From: Struthidea cinerea | Lineage: Eukaryota; Chordata; Aves; Passeriformes; Corcoracidae | Length of the DNA: 64,000 nt | Direction of reading: 5' to 3' | Assembly: GCA_013397865.1 (NCBI GenBank) | Contig: VZTI01003270.1 | Span: 1-64,000 of the forward strand | Part shown: piece by piece, positions 1 to 13,369 of the stretch | Layout of the letters: each line of letters opens with the position of its first letter | Numbering within the stretch: the first letter of the stretch is position 1 | Made by a program: the position numbers and the translations under genes | The notes under the pieces: model-generated | Databases searched by the model: none | Told to the model about the DNA's origin: nothing | What the model saw: the letters and a program-made list of their open reading frames with translations, nothing else

Positions 1-60
1 GCACCGCGCCCTCAGGGCAGCGCGGCCGCGGCCCGCACCTGAACCGCCGGGGAAATAACA
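1..60. other. GC- and CpG-rich window edge
   Basis: The first 50 or so bases are very GC-rich with many CpG pairs and then drop abruptly into AT-rich sequence. This is what the margin of a CpG island looks like, but only its edge is visible and no exon or splice site can be assigned. It could be the end of a promoter lying to the left, or a misplaced contig end, because a gap N follows at 363. Confidence 0.4.
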
Positions 61-265
61 TAAACATATAAATATATAAATACAACATACACGCACAGAT
101 AGGGTGGCCCTGGACGCTTTGCGGTTATGCCAGAAACTACTCAGTGTTTGCAGCTTCAACTCCTAAAAGCTTGCTTCATGCCGCTCCAGTCAGGCTGGTA
201 ACAGCAGTCCCTTTCCCTTTCAAAGAGTGAGCCTTTCAATAAAATAAGGAGGCAGTTCATTGTGT

Positions 266-295
266 TCCGGTTTTTTTGGGTTTGTTTTCGTTTTG

Positions 296-329
<34 letters not shown>

Positions 330-452
330 TTTTTTTTTTTTTTTTTGTTTTTTTTTTTTTAANGGGTGGAAGATTCCTCCTTTGGTGGTTTTTTTTGGGG
401 GTTTGGTTTTTTTTTTGTTTGTTTGTTTGGGTTTTTTTGGGTTTTTTTTGTG
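266..452. repeat. T-rich / G+T-rich low-complexity tract with gap N
   Basis: Long T homopolymers interrupted by single G residues, then T and G runs. A single N sits at position 363 inside the tract, so it is probably an assembly break in a homopolymer. The open reading frames on both strands here are products of base composition and are not genes. Exact length is unreliable. Confidence 0.85.
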
Positions 453-3400
453 AAACTTCCCTGGTGTGTGTGTGTATATATATATTTAAGTCCTTGACAA
501 ATTTGGACTCCACTGGAGCAGCAAGAAAGCTAAAGTCAAATTAATCAGAATAGATTACCTAGATGAGACAGTCATTGCTGCTGAGGAAACCTTTAGGGAG
601 AAAAGTTGTCCTTGAAAAATATTTGATGAAGCTGCTGCACTAAGAAAGGGGCTAAATCTATGAATAAAACAGCCACAGAGAGCTCCAGGGTCCCCACAGG
701 CTCAGTCTGTTAAGCAGAGAGAGGCAAGGGAGGAAAGGGAGAAAGAAAGAGGCTGATAGGGAGAATTCCATTATATACAGCAACTCAAAACACCTCTAAA
801 CCCAGAGAAACCTAGAAGTCTGTCCCACCAAGTACAAGAATCAGAAACAATGCTTTGCCCCAAGGTATCCCTTGAGCTAGTCAAAGCATTTAGATCCCTT
901 GGGTAGGTAGCAAGGAAGAGGAAGTTTCTTCCTAATCATATTCTGAAGCACTGGTTTATCTTGGAGCTCTGCCTCCATTCCATAGCCAGAAATAGCAGTA
1001 GAGGTGTTTTCCAGGTCAGAATCCAGCCTGGGGACACCCACTCCTATTCTGACTGTGACTTTTGCTCAAAGTCAGTTCCGTGTGGGAGGACTCCTGTGCC
1101 ATTCTCAATTCACATCAGATTCAGCTCACCTGCGTTAAAGGCAGCACAAGGGACCACGATAAAGATAGACCAGGATATCAAGAATTCCCCATCTTTCAAT
1201 CTCCTCCTGCAAAGCATATAAACAAATCTCTCTCTTTTTTTTTTTTTCCTCTCCATTTACTTTTAACATTTCTAGAAAGCACAAGTCCTGCAATGCTTCA
1301 TACGACATGCACCTACAAATTTGACAGGCAGGAATGATTTGTCTGGACAACATGAAATTCAGTAAATGAAGAACAAGACACTTGGCCACACCAAAAATCC
1401 AGCTGGCCCAGTAACCTGACCAGCAGCACAATCAAGGGAAGAGAACAAGAACAGTGTAAGTTTGTAGTGACAACCCTTCAGTCTGCGCCCTCAGCCCCAG
1501 AGTTTTGTAGCTCAGGGACCTCATGAACCGAAGGAAACACACCTGTGTATGGGGATACCTATTTTGTTGTATATGGTTTCTTACTCCCATATGTTTGCAC
1601 ATTTACTTGAAGCACCCATAGGAATTTTCATTTTATGGAACACCCTATGGCAAAGAGTTCCATTACTTTATTCTCTATTTTTCTGTTTGACACTTACAAT
1701 TTTATAGACATATATCTTCTCCCTTATCTCCTTTTCCATACTGAAGTCTTCTCCTTTTACACTGTACTCATTTTCAATCATCCAGCCAAATAACTGAAAC
1801 AATACCACACAACTTAGTGAACCAAACACACACCTCTGCTAAAAAATATTTATTTAAAGGCAGGGCTGAGGGAAAAATGTTTTTCAGGTGCTTCTTAAGT
1901 GAAATATGGTTCAAGTAAAGCAGTGCTGAATAACTATAGGTTACAGGCATTTGTTTTTCTTTGAGCAAATTAGTCACAAGAACTAAACACCTTGTTACAA
2001 AGAGTTCCCTGGTCATAGTAGTAAAATATAAAATACTAGGAAAAAAAGAAGGCACTTTATGACTGGGGGAAGATTTGGTAACCTGTCATTTAAGCAGCCA
2101 GTTTCCTCTCAGACTGTTATTACAACATTTTGCACTCTAACAGTAACAATAATAGGCTTTCTCAGGGACATTTGTCAGCCCTCCTCTCATGTAAAACAAA
2201 TTATGTCCTCAGGGGAATACTATTTTAATATCACCACCATGGGTGATGATATTAATAACTCGATAGTTCCCTGCAGAAATGTTGGTCCTCACCTTTTTGA
2301 GTGCGATGACAAAGGTGGCAGAGATGAATCAGCCCTGATAGGGTGGCCCGTACAGCACTGAGAGTAGAGGGCGAGTACCACCGACTCCTGCTGAAGCCAG
2401 CCAGGCACTGTCACGGATGTGCTGGAGGACAGCAGGAGGAGGGCCCTCAGAGATGATTGAGATGTTAAAAAAGAGCTGCACTACTGCTGGTTTCACTGAA
2501 TGCTGTAGGGTACAAGCCTACGGCTCTGATTCAAGCCATACACTAAACTCTGCCTGCTCCCTGATAGGAATTGTATGTCCAGTGATAAGGACAATGGCAT
2601 ATTTGGTAGGCTAAACTTATTTCTCAACTAATTTTTTCCTATGACTCAGTGAAAATAACACACACACACAAAAAAGTACCCTCACGCTCACCTTGAAAAG
2701 CACTGGGACAAGCTGACATCACAGAAAGCCTGTCTGTCATTGTATCCTTTGCTCCCCCACTTCTGTATTGCTTCCAAAGGACAGTATGGGGATGTATGTA
2801 ACTTATTTTTCAGTAGCTGAAGTGATTAATTTAGGAATGAGAACAATGCACATTTTTATCTGATTAAGTCAAACCCACTTAACAGAATTTTTTGCATTTA
2901 TTGTAAATCTTCTGGTAGATAACACTTTCATCTAAGTCTGTGCTAATAAAGTACTTTCATCATTGCTCTGTAAGCAAGCAGAATGTGTGAGACTATACAA
3001 GTTTGGTTGTGGGGGGTCTTTTTGGAGGAGAAGGCATTTTGTGTAACCAAAAAACTCCATGCTAATACTGTCAGACTGAAGCAGACAGGTTCACCTGATA
3101 TTTGGACCATATATATTACCAAGCATAGTTCACTGTGAAGCTTCTAACCCAAATACATATACCGACTGTGGACAGTGTGAACAGTGAAATATAAGGATAT
3201 GCTTACCCTGAGCCAGTACAATAACATCTTGTACTGTCAGAGGTATCATCCTACAGAAGCATCAGAAAAACAAAGCCCTGATGACCAGAGATCTTGAAAT
3301 TTTACCACAATTCTTTCTGTGGAGATAATGTCCTCTCAAAATGCATCCAAGCCAAATTTCCTCCTATGCAATTTAACTCTGTTTTCCCTTCATCTACCAG

Positions 3401-3560
3401 CATTGTGTAGTGAGAAACAGCACCTTCCCAATGCTTTCCTCTATGGGTTGTGAAACAGTGCTGGACTGTATGCTGCCCCTCAGGTATCCCTCGGGCTGCA
3501 GGACTTCAAGGAGGATTTGCAACTGTTATTTCAGTGAAGTTATTCCCACATACGGTTTAT
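453..3560. other. Intergenic, no gene seen
   Basis: AT-rich non-coding sequence. Short open frames of up to about 100 codons occur on both strands without recognisable domains, splice structure or codon bias. A short TG/TA run lies at about 463-485. The one structured element noticed is the inverted repeat at 2225-2255. Confidence 0.6.
2225..2255. repeat. Near-perfect 14-bp inverted repeat, 3-base loop
   Basis: The left arm TTAATATCACCACC and the right arm GGTGATGATATTAA are reverse complements apart from one position, separated by ATG. A transcript could fold into a tight hairpin with a single mismatch or wobble. It is too short for a typical pre-miRNA. No flanking transposon features were seen. 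Confidence 0.7.
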
Positions 3561-3622
3561 AAAGCACTGTGAGGTCCTAAGGGATGAAAGGTGCTATATA
3601 AATGCAAATTGTTGCTGTTGTT
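3561..3622 (+). mobile_element. Ancient LINE (L3/CR1-like) 3' tail, candidate
   Basis: The segment reads as an AAGCACTGTGAGGTCC-type block, then GGATGAAAGGTGCTATATAA, then ATGCAAATTGTTG and short GTT repeats. This resembles the conserved 3' end of old amniote LINE/SINE families, whose tails typically read 'gatgaaaggcgctatataaatgcaa' followed by a short tandem repeat. The assignment is from memory of the motif, not from a database search. The 5' extent cannot be seen. Confidence 0.4.
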
Positions 3623-6600
3623 ATGCATGAACCACAGCCAGATTTTAAACTAGACTGACTATGAAAAATGTCATTTATTCTGACCTTTCCTGATGAGAAC
3701 CACTGTGAATAGAAAACCTCTAAACTCTTCGGACATAAAGACAAACTCCAGTTCAAATTCTCTGGAAGGTAATGGCAATACTCAAAGTGAGCAAATGAGT
3801 TAAGGGAATAAAAAATGAATGCTCCCTGACTTAAGCAACACTGATAAGAAACCAGCCTTCAGGCCAAGGAATTTGGGCTCTTATTTTGACCCTGTACTAG
3901 ACTCTAGGACAACTGGGAGGAAATCTGTTCACTGTTCTGTGCTTCTGTTCCTAACTCTCCTCCTCCCTCACCCACCATCTGTTTTGTCTATCCATATGGT
4001 ACATGTCTATCTACATTGCAAATTATCTCTAAGCTCACTGTTTGTATAGTGCTTTCCTAAAACCTCCTCCTCACAGTTTCCAAGTGAACAAAGCCAGCTA
4101 AGTAGCTGCAACCCTGTCAGGTGCCCAGGCAAACATAATAATACTAATGGGAAAAGTGGAAAGCAGGGCCACGGCCCTTCAGTGCACCAGCTTCTTCCTC
4201 ACAAGTAAATACTGAGATACTTTACAGCACTATTTTGAGAAGCATGAGCTAGCTCAGAGTTAATTAGCTGGGGCAGAGCATTGAATTAATATAGCTTTAG
4301 TGCCTCAGGTGTAAGCTAGATTGTGCAGAACCAGACTGGGAATCACGGCATGACTGCACTGGGCTTTGAAGAGTTATGCTCAGTACTCTCTCAAGAAAAA
4401 AAAAATTATCCAGAACAAAGAAACTGAGGAAGTATTTCAAGATCTTCTTTCACTAATGATCTTGAAAGGGTCTTCCATCAGTCCCAAAAGTTGACAGCCT
4501 TTAACATGTCCTATCCACTAGATACTTACTTCTCTCCTACTCTATTATCCAGACACACATGGAGTAGCCTGTGGATCAGTCTGCCGTTCAAGGAAGTTGG
4601 ATATGGCTGTTGAGAGACACCAGAGTAACTGCATCATACCTGTTTGTCAACTACTGCCTGACCTCTCACCATGATAGACCTTCTAACAGAAGTCACATCT
4701 TTAGCCAGGTGTGACAGCTGTAAAAACTAGGGCAAAGTGCTGACAGTCACAGCTGGTAAGAAAAGGACCATAGATGTCTTTCATGCAGTTTTACTACTGA
4801 AAGTACATTTTCCTGTATTAATGCAGAAGATACTACCATGTGTTTTAGTTGACATTTCATTTTTAAATACGGTGATGACTGAGCAGTTAATGCCAGAAGT
4901 TAAGGAAATGGACTTCTGTCCATTTTTTTTAAATATGGGAAGGTGCAAACCTTCTAAACTTTCTAAGGGCCAGCTTCAGCCCAATCTAATTTCATGGGGA
5001 GTTACACACCCCATTGTAGCAAGACTACAACAAAGCAGATGTTGGTTCACATTGGTCCAGAGTAAGAACAGAGTTCCTGTTCAACCTAACAGCCTATCTC
5101 ACTGCATTGATTCAGCCTTTTCTGGACAACTCTTCCACAAGAAATTATGAAGTGTGAAATTAATCTTGGAAAGACTCTGGAAACTTCTCACTCCATACTG
5201 GGCATAAATCCCTCTCATTCACAGATCTACTCTTGATACTGGCACAAACTGTCTCTCAGTGTCCCAGACTTGCACAAAAATAGCAAGAAGACCAAACATA
5301 TTGCAGAAAACAAGATACCCAGTTTAAAATTAGGCTGAGAGTTTGTTTTGGGGGGTTTTGCTGTTTGCTTGTTCCCCCCCCCCCCCAAAAAAAAAAAGTC
5401 ACCTCTTTGGGCAGTCTATAAGTGCTGCTTCACATACAGTGGTGAGTACTCTCTGACTAAATGTAAGAATTATCTACAATTGTGGAACACTGTGTGGCAA
5501 AATTATTTTCATTGGAAATTGAGAGGCATCAAGAAAAACACTATGAGAATATGCCCATTATTTTAATCAGAAACCATATCTTTTTGCAAAGTAACACGGA
5601 AAAGTTACTTATTCTGGTCTCCAACCCTAGGGATAACCAATTACTCAGTCTAAAAAGGAAAGCAGTTGGGCCCCAGAACCCATCTGGAAAAACCACATCC
5701 ATCTTTATATGATTATAAATTAAATGAAAACCTCATGTAATTAAAAGAAAAAAATAATTAAATCAGAAAAGTTAGTGATAAGGATAGGCAAAACAGAGAA
5801 TTTTGAGGAAATTTGCATTTCAGACTGTCAGCCCATCTGTAGGCCCTTAGTTTTCAAAGTGAAGAATTAGTCTTGACTTCCTGCATGTGACATTAAAGTT
5901 GTATTAATCACAGCTTATTGCCATCCCGATTCTGAAGACACAAGCATAGTTTATATTGCCTTAAGTGGGATATGCAGAAACTATTGTCAGAAGTAAATCA
6001 TTTAATACCTCCTGTTTCCCTTTCTACTTTCATAAGAGTATTATTTTTTTTAGGCTTATATTAGAAAAAAATGTGCTCATCTAGTCTAGGTCAAAACTGC
6101 TTTTTGTATTATTCCACAGAATATGTGTTCTTCATTTCTTTTACTGGTATGATACAGAAGACATTCTTGTTCATTATATAACTATATAACCAATGCTTCC
6201 ATGTGCTGACTGCATACACCAAAAGCTAGAGTTTAGCAAAACTTTCCCAATGGTTATTAACTTAAAACACAATTTCGGTTTCAGAGTCTCCAGTTCTGAA
6301 TTCTAAAGCCTAAGAAAAATGAGAGTATTTCTATACTTTGTTGTTGCTTCAAATTTTATTAATCTAAATATTGCTACTTTTTTTTAAAATTGATTTGGTG
6401 CTTCAGGATCAAATGCAACTCCACTGTACTGTTAGAGAGAATCCCAAAAGCCAAAAGAAGGATTTACCTCTCCAGGGCCAAGAGCCAACTGCATAGATGT
6501 GACCAGTTACTGGAACTCAGCTGGTGCATGGATACTGTGTAAGAATGACTCCCATACCTGTGCCCTCAAGCTCCTGCCATCTTTATTCACTCCTCTGTAT

Positions 6601-9600
6601 CTCCTCATCTTTCACACATAATTGCATAATTATTTTCACATACACAGAAGAAGATCCTCCCTTTTTTATATACATGAAGCTTACCATGTGTGCCTCAAGC
6701 CAATGCCTGTCCTTTCAGCAAAGACAGACCCAGAAATAATACTGCATGATAATGGTTACTGTAGCATGTATGTGACCCAAACAGAATCAGGGGCACACTG
6801 TGCTAGATCCTCTCCAAACAGCAGAAGATGGCCTCAGGTTTGAACTATGCTGAGGGGTGACCAAACACCATGGCTTTAGACTTCTGAACAGAGAAATAAA
6901 AATGACTTGCTGAAAAATTAAGGACTAAGTCAGGTGCAGAATCAAGGACAAAACCAGGTCTACAGAACCCTAATTCTAATGCTTAAGGATGACCTATTTT
7001 CCATAGTGAAGAGGCTCATGACAAATAGAATGTTTACTTCTGTTATGTATAGGGTACAGCCTGTGCTGTTCACCCTCAAATGCTATGCTGCTTCAAAATT
7101 CAGAAGGTGGGCAGGTTGAAAACATGTCATTTCTTCCTTTATGAAGAGCATTCTGACATCCTATGAAAATATCCTTCAATCCATGCTATAAAGGTCGTGG
7201 AAACATATGCTGCAAAAACATGTAGTTATTTAACATCTGAAATGACTGAGAAATGTGTTGGCATTTTCCTTCAACTGAGTAGCTTTCTCTTTTTCACTCA
7301 TGGTTAGTGAACAATTTTTGGGAGTTGATGAATCTGATTGCATGAGCACGATTTAATTTATTGAACTGTTGTAGCTAAAAAACAGCTGTTTGCAAAGCCT
7401 ATTTTATGACATAATGTAAATTACTTACATTTTACTCCCCCTTCCCTAAATAACCTTTTCATTGCCATCCCCTTTACCATCCCACAATCTCTTCTAATAG
7501 AATGCCTTTACAGAGAATGAAGATTTTTCAGCCCAGAACACTGGGTCTTTTTGCTCCAGTTCTGAGCAGATTTGTCATCTCTTTAAAATTGCTAGCAACA
7601 GCATCCACTCATGTGTTAAGACAAAAATAATGGGTTTTTTCCTTTCCACATATCATACCTTACAAGTTACTCCATACATCAGGTTGTGCAAATACTGTGT
7701 AAGTGTCCTTAAAAGATTTATGTGTTTGTGGCAAGAAGTGTAAAAATTATGTATTTGTGTATTTTATTATTCTTGCTGCAAAATCCTAGCTGAAAGATGC
7801 TGGCTGCTACCATGGTCTGTAACTCTATATATGACTGATACACCCCAGCATGGTAAAGATTGATCGCAGATATTCAACTGCGTGACCTGAGGACTTGCCT
7901 TACACGTTTTATTTAGGGTATGGAACACATGGAGCCACAGCTGGGGTTTGCTGAAGCACCACAATACATTATGTTGTTTGATCTATAAAAGAATCCTTGC
8001 ACAGAGGAAGTGGGGAAGAGCAAAAAGAGATAAGTAAATGCTTGCTGAAAATTATAATATTCACGAGGTAAGGAACACAAGAAAGAAAGGAGCTGCAATG
8101 ATGAATCAGGCTTCAACATCTAGTATATGAAATGGGTCAGGATGTTGATGTCAGTCAACAGCTCCAGCCCGAATGAAGGAGGTAGCAATGTTTGTATTTT
8201 CAAAATCTTCTCCTTCCCCCAAGAATTTTGGTTGGGTTTTTTGAGCCAGAAGTCAAAGGTTCTTTTCTAGTGCACAGTTTGTATTTCATAGCTGAAAGAG
8301 TTCTGCCTCCTAACTTAGACTACTGTTGGCTACATCACCCCCTAATTTGTACTTGTCCATTTTATCTTTAGCATGATGAGCCAGCCTATGCCATACTAGT
8401 AATAAGCTTTGGGATGGCAGCATTGTTCATACAACATCTTATTTTACTGATTTTGACAAATCTGGCTTCCGATTCTTTTTTGAGATGAGTCCTTAGCAGG
8501 CAGAAGAAATAACCAGAGGCAGAGTTGAGATCTCTAAATATTCCCTGTCATCACTTGATATCTGCTACAGAATTAACCAAAATAGTTTAAGTACCACATA
8601 AGAGCCTTATTGTCACAGACCACCTTCCCTCCCACTAAATTTTACATCTTAATGTATGTAGCTATATCATGGCACAAAGATATCACTATCTAGAAAGCTA
8701 TCTATCCCAGAAATTAATTTAATTGCATTTATGTTCATAAACACCAGAGAGAAGCAGGTGGCTTTGTTTTAAATCATCGTTTTAATTTGCACTCAGCTAA
8801 CAAACAAAATATATCTTTCAAAAATTCAAGATCTAGTCTTCATTTTATGTAGTATTAAAATTATTCATAAATTAAAATGATGAAGAGTGTTTTCATGTAA
8901 AGAGGACCGCAAATGTATGTGGTCTAATATACAGTAACCATTTCTACTGCTTATTTAGAACTCAACAAGTCTGTCCACGAATGCATCAAAACCAGAGTTT
9001 ATGAAGGAAGTTGTGTGTCTGGGCTAGATCTCTCAGAACAAATTAGGGCAGAACTGCAGGATGCACTGAAGAATGAATCTGCACTGCAGAGCCATGGAGA
9101 GCTCTTTTCCAGAATATCTAAACAGAAACTTCCTTGTAGACATGCACCTGTGCCATAGTCCCGCTTCCCCAAAGCCAACAGTAAAACCCCCTAAGAGTTG
9201 TTTAGCCAATAAATATTTTCCAGATAATAAAAATCTTACTTGTGAATCACTTCAGATCTTTTCTTTTACTTGTATTTTATAATTATGACTTTAACTTATT
9301 TTTATATTATCTACTTGTTATATACCCTTAAGTCTAGGACACAATTTTTCTCCTACAGAGCTAAAAGTGCACATGACAAGATGTGATCTGATATTGTAAA
9401 CTATGACTACAGCACCATGAAAGATCAAGTGCTGTCCCTTGCTGAGCATCCTTATCTCCTTCAGATATGGGTGAAACTGGTCCAAGGGTTTATACAGAGA
9501 ATCACTGTGTAAGGCACAGAAACTCTGTTACGCATCTTATCCAAGTGTTGGAGGCTTTCCTGCCAATGGGAACAGCAGGGATGAGAAAAGTGGGAAATTA

Positions 9601-10479
9601 AGGCAGCTGCACAATTCTGTTACTTTCCTATGACTCCTCACACGGGAATGAGCTGGAGACTATCTATAGGACAGCATAAGGAATGCAGGAATTCTTACCT
9701 TCAGAGCAGGAAAGTGGGATTTCAGGTGTACACAGAGCAAGAAATGTGAATGAAAGTCCCCTTATTTGCCTCCGGACGAAGACTTCTCCTGATCATCACT
9801 GATAGAGCTTGTCAGTATAAATTTCTAAATTCCTTTGTAATAGAAGTTAATATTCTCAGGTCACCTTTAGCGGGGAAAAGGAGAACCAAACAAAACCCAG
9901 GCTGCCTAACTTGGTTTTAAGCCACAGTTTCTTTTGCTACATTTAAAAAGGTCCAAATTTTGTCCACTTCTGACAAGTGTCTTACCTGACATTTTATATC
10001 ACTCATGTCAGTCACACGGTATTTTCTAATGCAAAGTGACACGGGCAGCACTAAGTCAGAGTCATCTGTCACACGGTTGTGTCTGCAAGAAGAATTTCTA
10101 TGAGCTAGAATTTGCTTAAATTCAGAGGTGGAGTAAGGGTGCCTTACAGTGAAGTTTTCCTTTTCTTTCCCGAAAGCAGATGATATAGTGGAGTACCTCT
10201 TTCTGATCCCCTGCAGTTTTATTCCCCGGCATAGGAAATGAATTATTCCCATAAATGGCAAAGGGGATACTGACTCTTCCCTCCATTTAATAGTTTTGGT
10301 TTTAGTGAGCATTGTAATCATTAATAATCTACTCTATTAAGATTAAACTAAACTATGCCAGATGTTAAAACAAAATGTTAAAAAGCCAACAGCTGAAATG
10401 GGACTGGAGCAGTATAAATTACCCTTCTAGTACACAGAGAGGATGTAAGTACTCTCTCCCAAAGGAAGGAAAGTGACAG
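3623..10479. other. Intergenic, no gene seen
   Basis: About 6.9 kb of AT-rich sequence. The longest open frames (137 codons at 4737-5150 plus; 134 codons at 9917-10321 minus) have no recognisable domain, no splice-supported extension and no homologue I can name, so I treat them as chance. A C13/A11 homopolymer junction is listed separately. Confidence 0.6.
5374..5397. repeat. C13-A11 homopolymer junction
   Basis: Thirteen C residues are followed directly by eleven A residues, a short distance after a run of six G. Such tracts are unstable in replication and error-prone in sequencing, so the length is uncertain. Confidence 0.85.
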
Positions 10480-10728
10480 AGCAAAAAAGCAACATGCAAT
10501 GTTGCAATGGGAAATTACATAAAGGTTATTTACTGTGAGAACAGTTAAACATTGGAAGAGGTTTCCAGAGAAGTGGCGGGATGTCCTTTGCTGGAGATAT
10601 TAAAGACTGGTTTGACAGGGCCCTGTTTAACGCAGTCCAGTGCCCTGCTTTCAGCTGGAGCTTGTACCAGATGACCTCCAGAGGGCCTTTCCAACCTAAA
10701 GGTTTTCCATCACTCCAAGATTCTAAAT
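10480..10728 (+). mobile_element. CR1 LINE, old 3' fragment
   Basis: Decayed match to the end of a CR1 element. It shows the 'tttactgtgagaacagtt...ttggaagaggtttcc' segment that corresponds to the last part of ORF2. The 3'UTR block 'gatgacctccagagggcctttccaacct' follows, and then a degraded 'attcta' terminal repeat. It is strongly 5'-truncated and more diverged than the two copies at 13.4 and 16.3 kb, so it is probably an older insertion. Confidence 0.75.
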
Positions 10729-13369
10729 AATTACTTGTGGGAAAAAAATTTGTTTAAAAGAAAAAAAAAAAAAAAATCACTGTATGCCACTATCTTCATG
10801 TGTTTCTTTTTCAAATATAACACAGCAATGTATACTAGCATGTCTCAGACACCTTTGAAAATAAAGATGAATCTTGAAGTCATACTTTGTTGTAAGCTGA
10901 GGCAAAAACTATCATTCACTAATGGTCTGTATAGCACCTTGCACATTGCTGTTGAAATGTGTGTAGCTACGGGCACTGTAACTAAACATTTTGTAAATCC
11001 TCCAAAGCACTTAATGCACTTGACGAGAGCACAACTGTTTTTGCAAAAATACCTTGCACATTAGCCCTTAACCTTGTCTACAAACAAAACCTAGTAATGA
11101 ACGAAAACCCAAAGGACTACTTAAAAACATAGCAGAGAAAAGAGAAAAAGATCAAAGCTTGTGTTTCATTAATCCAGCCTTTCCTGATGCTTTCTGATCT
11201 GCTTACTGACACTTAGCTATAAGCCAAAACACTTGGTGTTTAGTTGTAGATCCACATAATGAGAAGCTTAAAAATATTTCTTTGTAATAAAAATTAATTA
11301 ATTAATTAATAGAAACCAGGGACATCAGATGAGATTGTGGCAATAAAACTGCTTAAGATTTTCTGGAAAGGCAACTTTATACATAGAATGGGACCAGTTT
11401 ACTGACAGGGCTGTCAGCAAACTTGGACCATTTTGTATACCAGAGCAACTGGGTTTTTTTAGTAAATAATTTATTTCCCCAAAGTGCTTATTCAGTTGGT
11501 CTGACATTATTGATGGAAATGCTTAGAAACTGGCAAATGCTTCCAGTTAATTAAAAAAACATATTTAAATAGAAAATACATCTATCCATTTCTATCCCCT
11601 TCCTCTTGCCCTTGTACTTTCCGGAAGATCCTGTAATTCAGTTGTCTGAATAACTATTTCTTGAGAGATGAAATGAAATTCTCTTTTTCCAGCTGCCCAA
11701 GTCATACTGGGTATCTTCATCAAGACACTCATATTTACCACTGGAGTGGCCTAATTACCAGACCATAAGAACAGTCTGTCCCAGGATATCCATTCTTGCC
11801 TGTTGTGTTACACTTAGTGTTACTTAATATCATATGCAAATGGGACAGCAATACTCCTGTCTCCACTGAAAGAATATACTACCCATCATCCCCACCCTCC
11901 CTGATACTGCAAACACTCAATTATTTATGTCCCAAAGAAGGTTAAGAATCAATCCCAAGTGACATACATAACGAGTTCTTTCTCTCTTTTGTGAATCTTT
12001 CATTTATGTCTGCACGTATTTCAAAAGTAAGACCATCTAAATGCAAAGCTGAGCAGAAGATTCAGAAAAGCAGTCATAAGATAATTATATTCCTAATCAG
12101 ATCAGTTCAAGATCTGCATATTTTTGTGTGGACCAAATTTACATCAAATGATCTGCTGTGGTTTTAACTTTGTTTCTGGTGGAAACCTGGCATTTGCTAG
12201 CTCCTAAGCTGTAAGAAAGGCCACAAGCAGACTATAGATAAATACCTAATTGTGTTCCCTCTGGGTCAAAGTCCCATCTGGCTGTTTAGAAGTTCAAGTA
12301 CCTTTCTTAAGGAAACACCAGATCAGACAACCATATGTATTTGGTTTCAGGTTTTAGGAAAACTCTTCTGTTTTGCTAAAACAAAAGTCAAAATTTGGAA
12401 AAGTCAAGGACATTCCTTGCCAGAGTGGCATGTGTGTCTGCACCAGACCCACAAGACAGAATAATCTCAGGTATAAAGGAGGAATTTTCTTGGAGGAATC
12501 AGTAGTTTCTAAAAGGAAAAATCAGTTTACTTCGACAACCTCAGTTCAAACAATTTCCTATAAGATGTGTCATTTTAAAGATATTGAAGAAGTTACAATC
12601 ATAAGATGCAAGCCTGCTAATGAAATCAGCAGGTTTTCCATAGGTTCTCCAGGACATTTTTTCATCATTCTTCTCAAACACTTATTTTTCTGTCAGGAAA
12701 AAAAAAAAGAATATACCACTTTTGCTTGTTACAGTTTTTCATGTAGGAAGAAGGTATCTTTCATTCCTTTAATATTCTTTTAGGTTTCTCTCACTCACTC
12801 TTACCCACCTCTATTCAACAGAGCCTCATTAGTGAATTATTTTCTCTTTTTTTTTTGTTTTTACCATATATTTTTGTGGTTATGTTAATGTCCTAAAGAC
12901 AGTTCTCTAAAAAAAATAACAAGATTTCTATAAGCAAATATTACTACACTACTTAAAGTTAGGGGGGAATTGGTGGGGATATTTTTGGGGGTGAGGTGGT
13001 TCAGCCATAACTCTCAAGAAATAAATAAGAATCCCATTCAGGATGTTGGATTAGTCCTTGGCTATTTCCCTGACCATAAGTCTTTCTTTGAACAATTGCT
13101 ACTACAAAATTAACAGGCTGAATAACCATGCTGTTGAATTAATTAACATGTTAAATTTATTAAACATATTGTTACAAATGTGTATAAATAGGGCAATTCA
13201 AGTGTTCAAGGAGGATTTAAAGGAAAGGAAATTTCAATTAGTTCCTGAAGTTACAGAAGAAAAAACTGAGATATTTCCATATCAGGGTCACATTATCTTT
13301 TCTATAAGGTGAACAGACACATAACATTCACAATTTAAAGAACAGCTGAGATTTAAGGACACCACAGTC
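10729..13369. other. Intergenic, no gene seen
   Basis: AT-rich sequence with an A homopolymer at about 10759-10776, an (AATT)n run at 11291-11310, and clustered G runs at about 12962-12991. Open frames of up to 136 codons (12373-12783 plus) contain homopolymer-derived residues and no domains. Confidence 0.6.
11291..11310. repeat. (AATT)n microsatellite
   Basis: About five tandem AATT units; the sequence is self-complementary. Nothing further can be said of it. Confidence 0.85.

Noticed and set aside
220..544. Open frames on both strands in the T-rich tract
   Set aside because: They encode Phe runs or Lys runs purely from homopolymers and cross an N.
4737..5150. 137-codon open frame in the desert
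   Set aside because: No recognisable domain, no splice-consistent extension and ordinary AT-rich composition; the length is compatible with chance.
9917..10321. 134-codon minus-strand open frame with a weak internal repeat
   Set aside because: The repeated 'gtcacacggt' word gives an internal similarity, but there is no domain or splice support.
12962..12991. G-run cluster as a G-quadruplex
   Set aside because: Only three runs of at least three G are present within loop distance.
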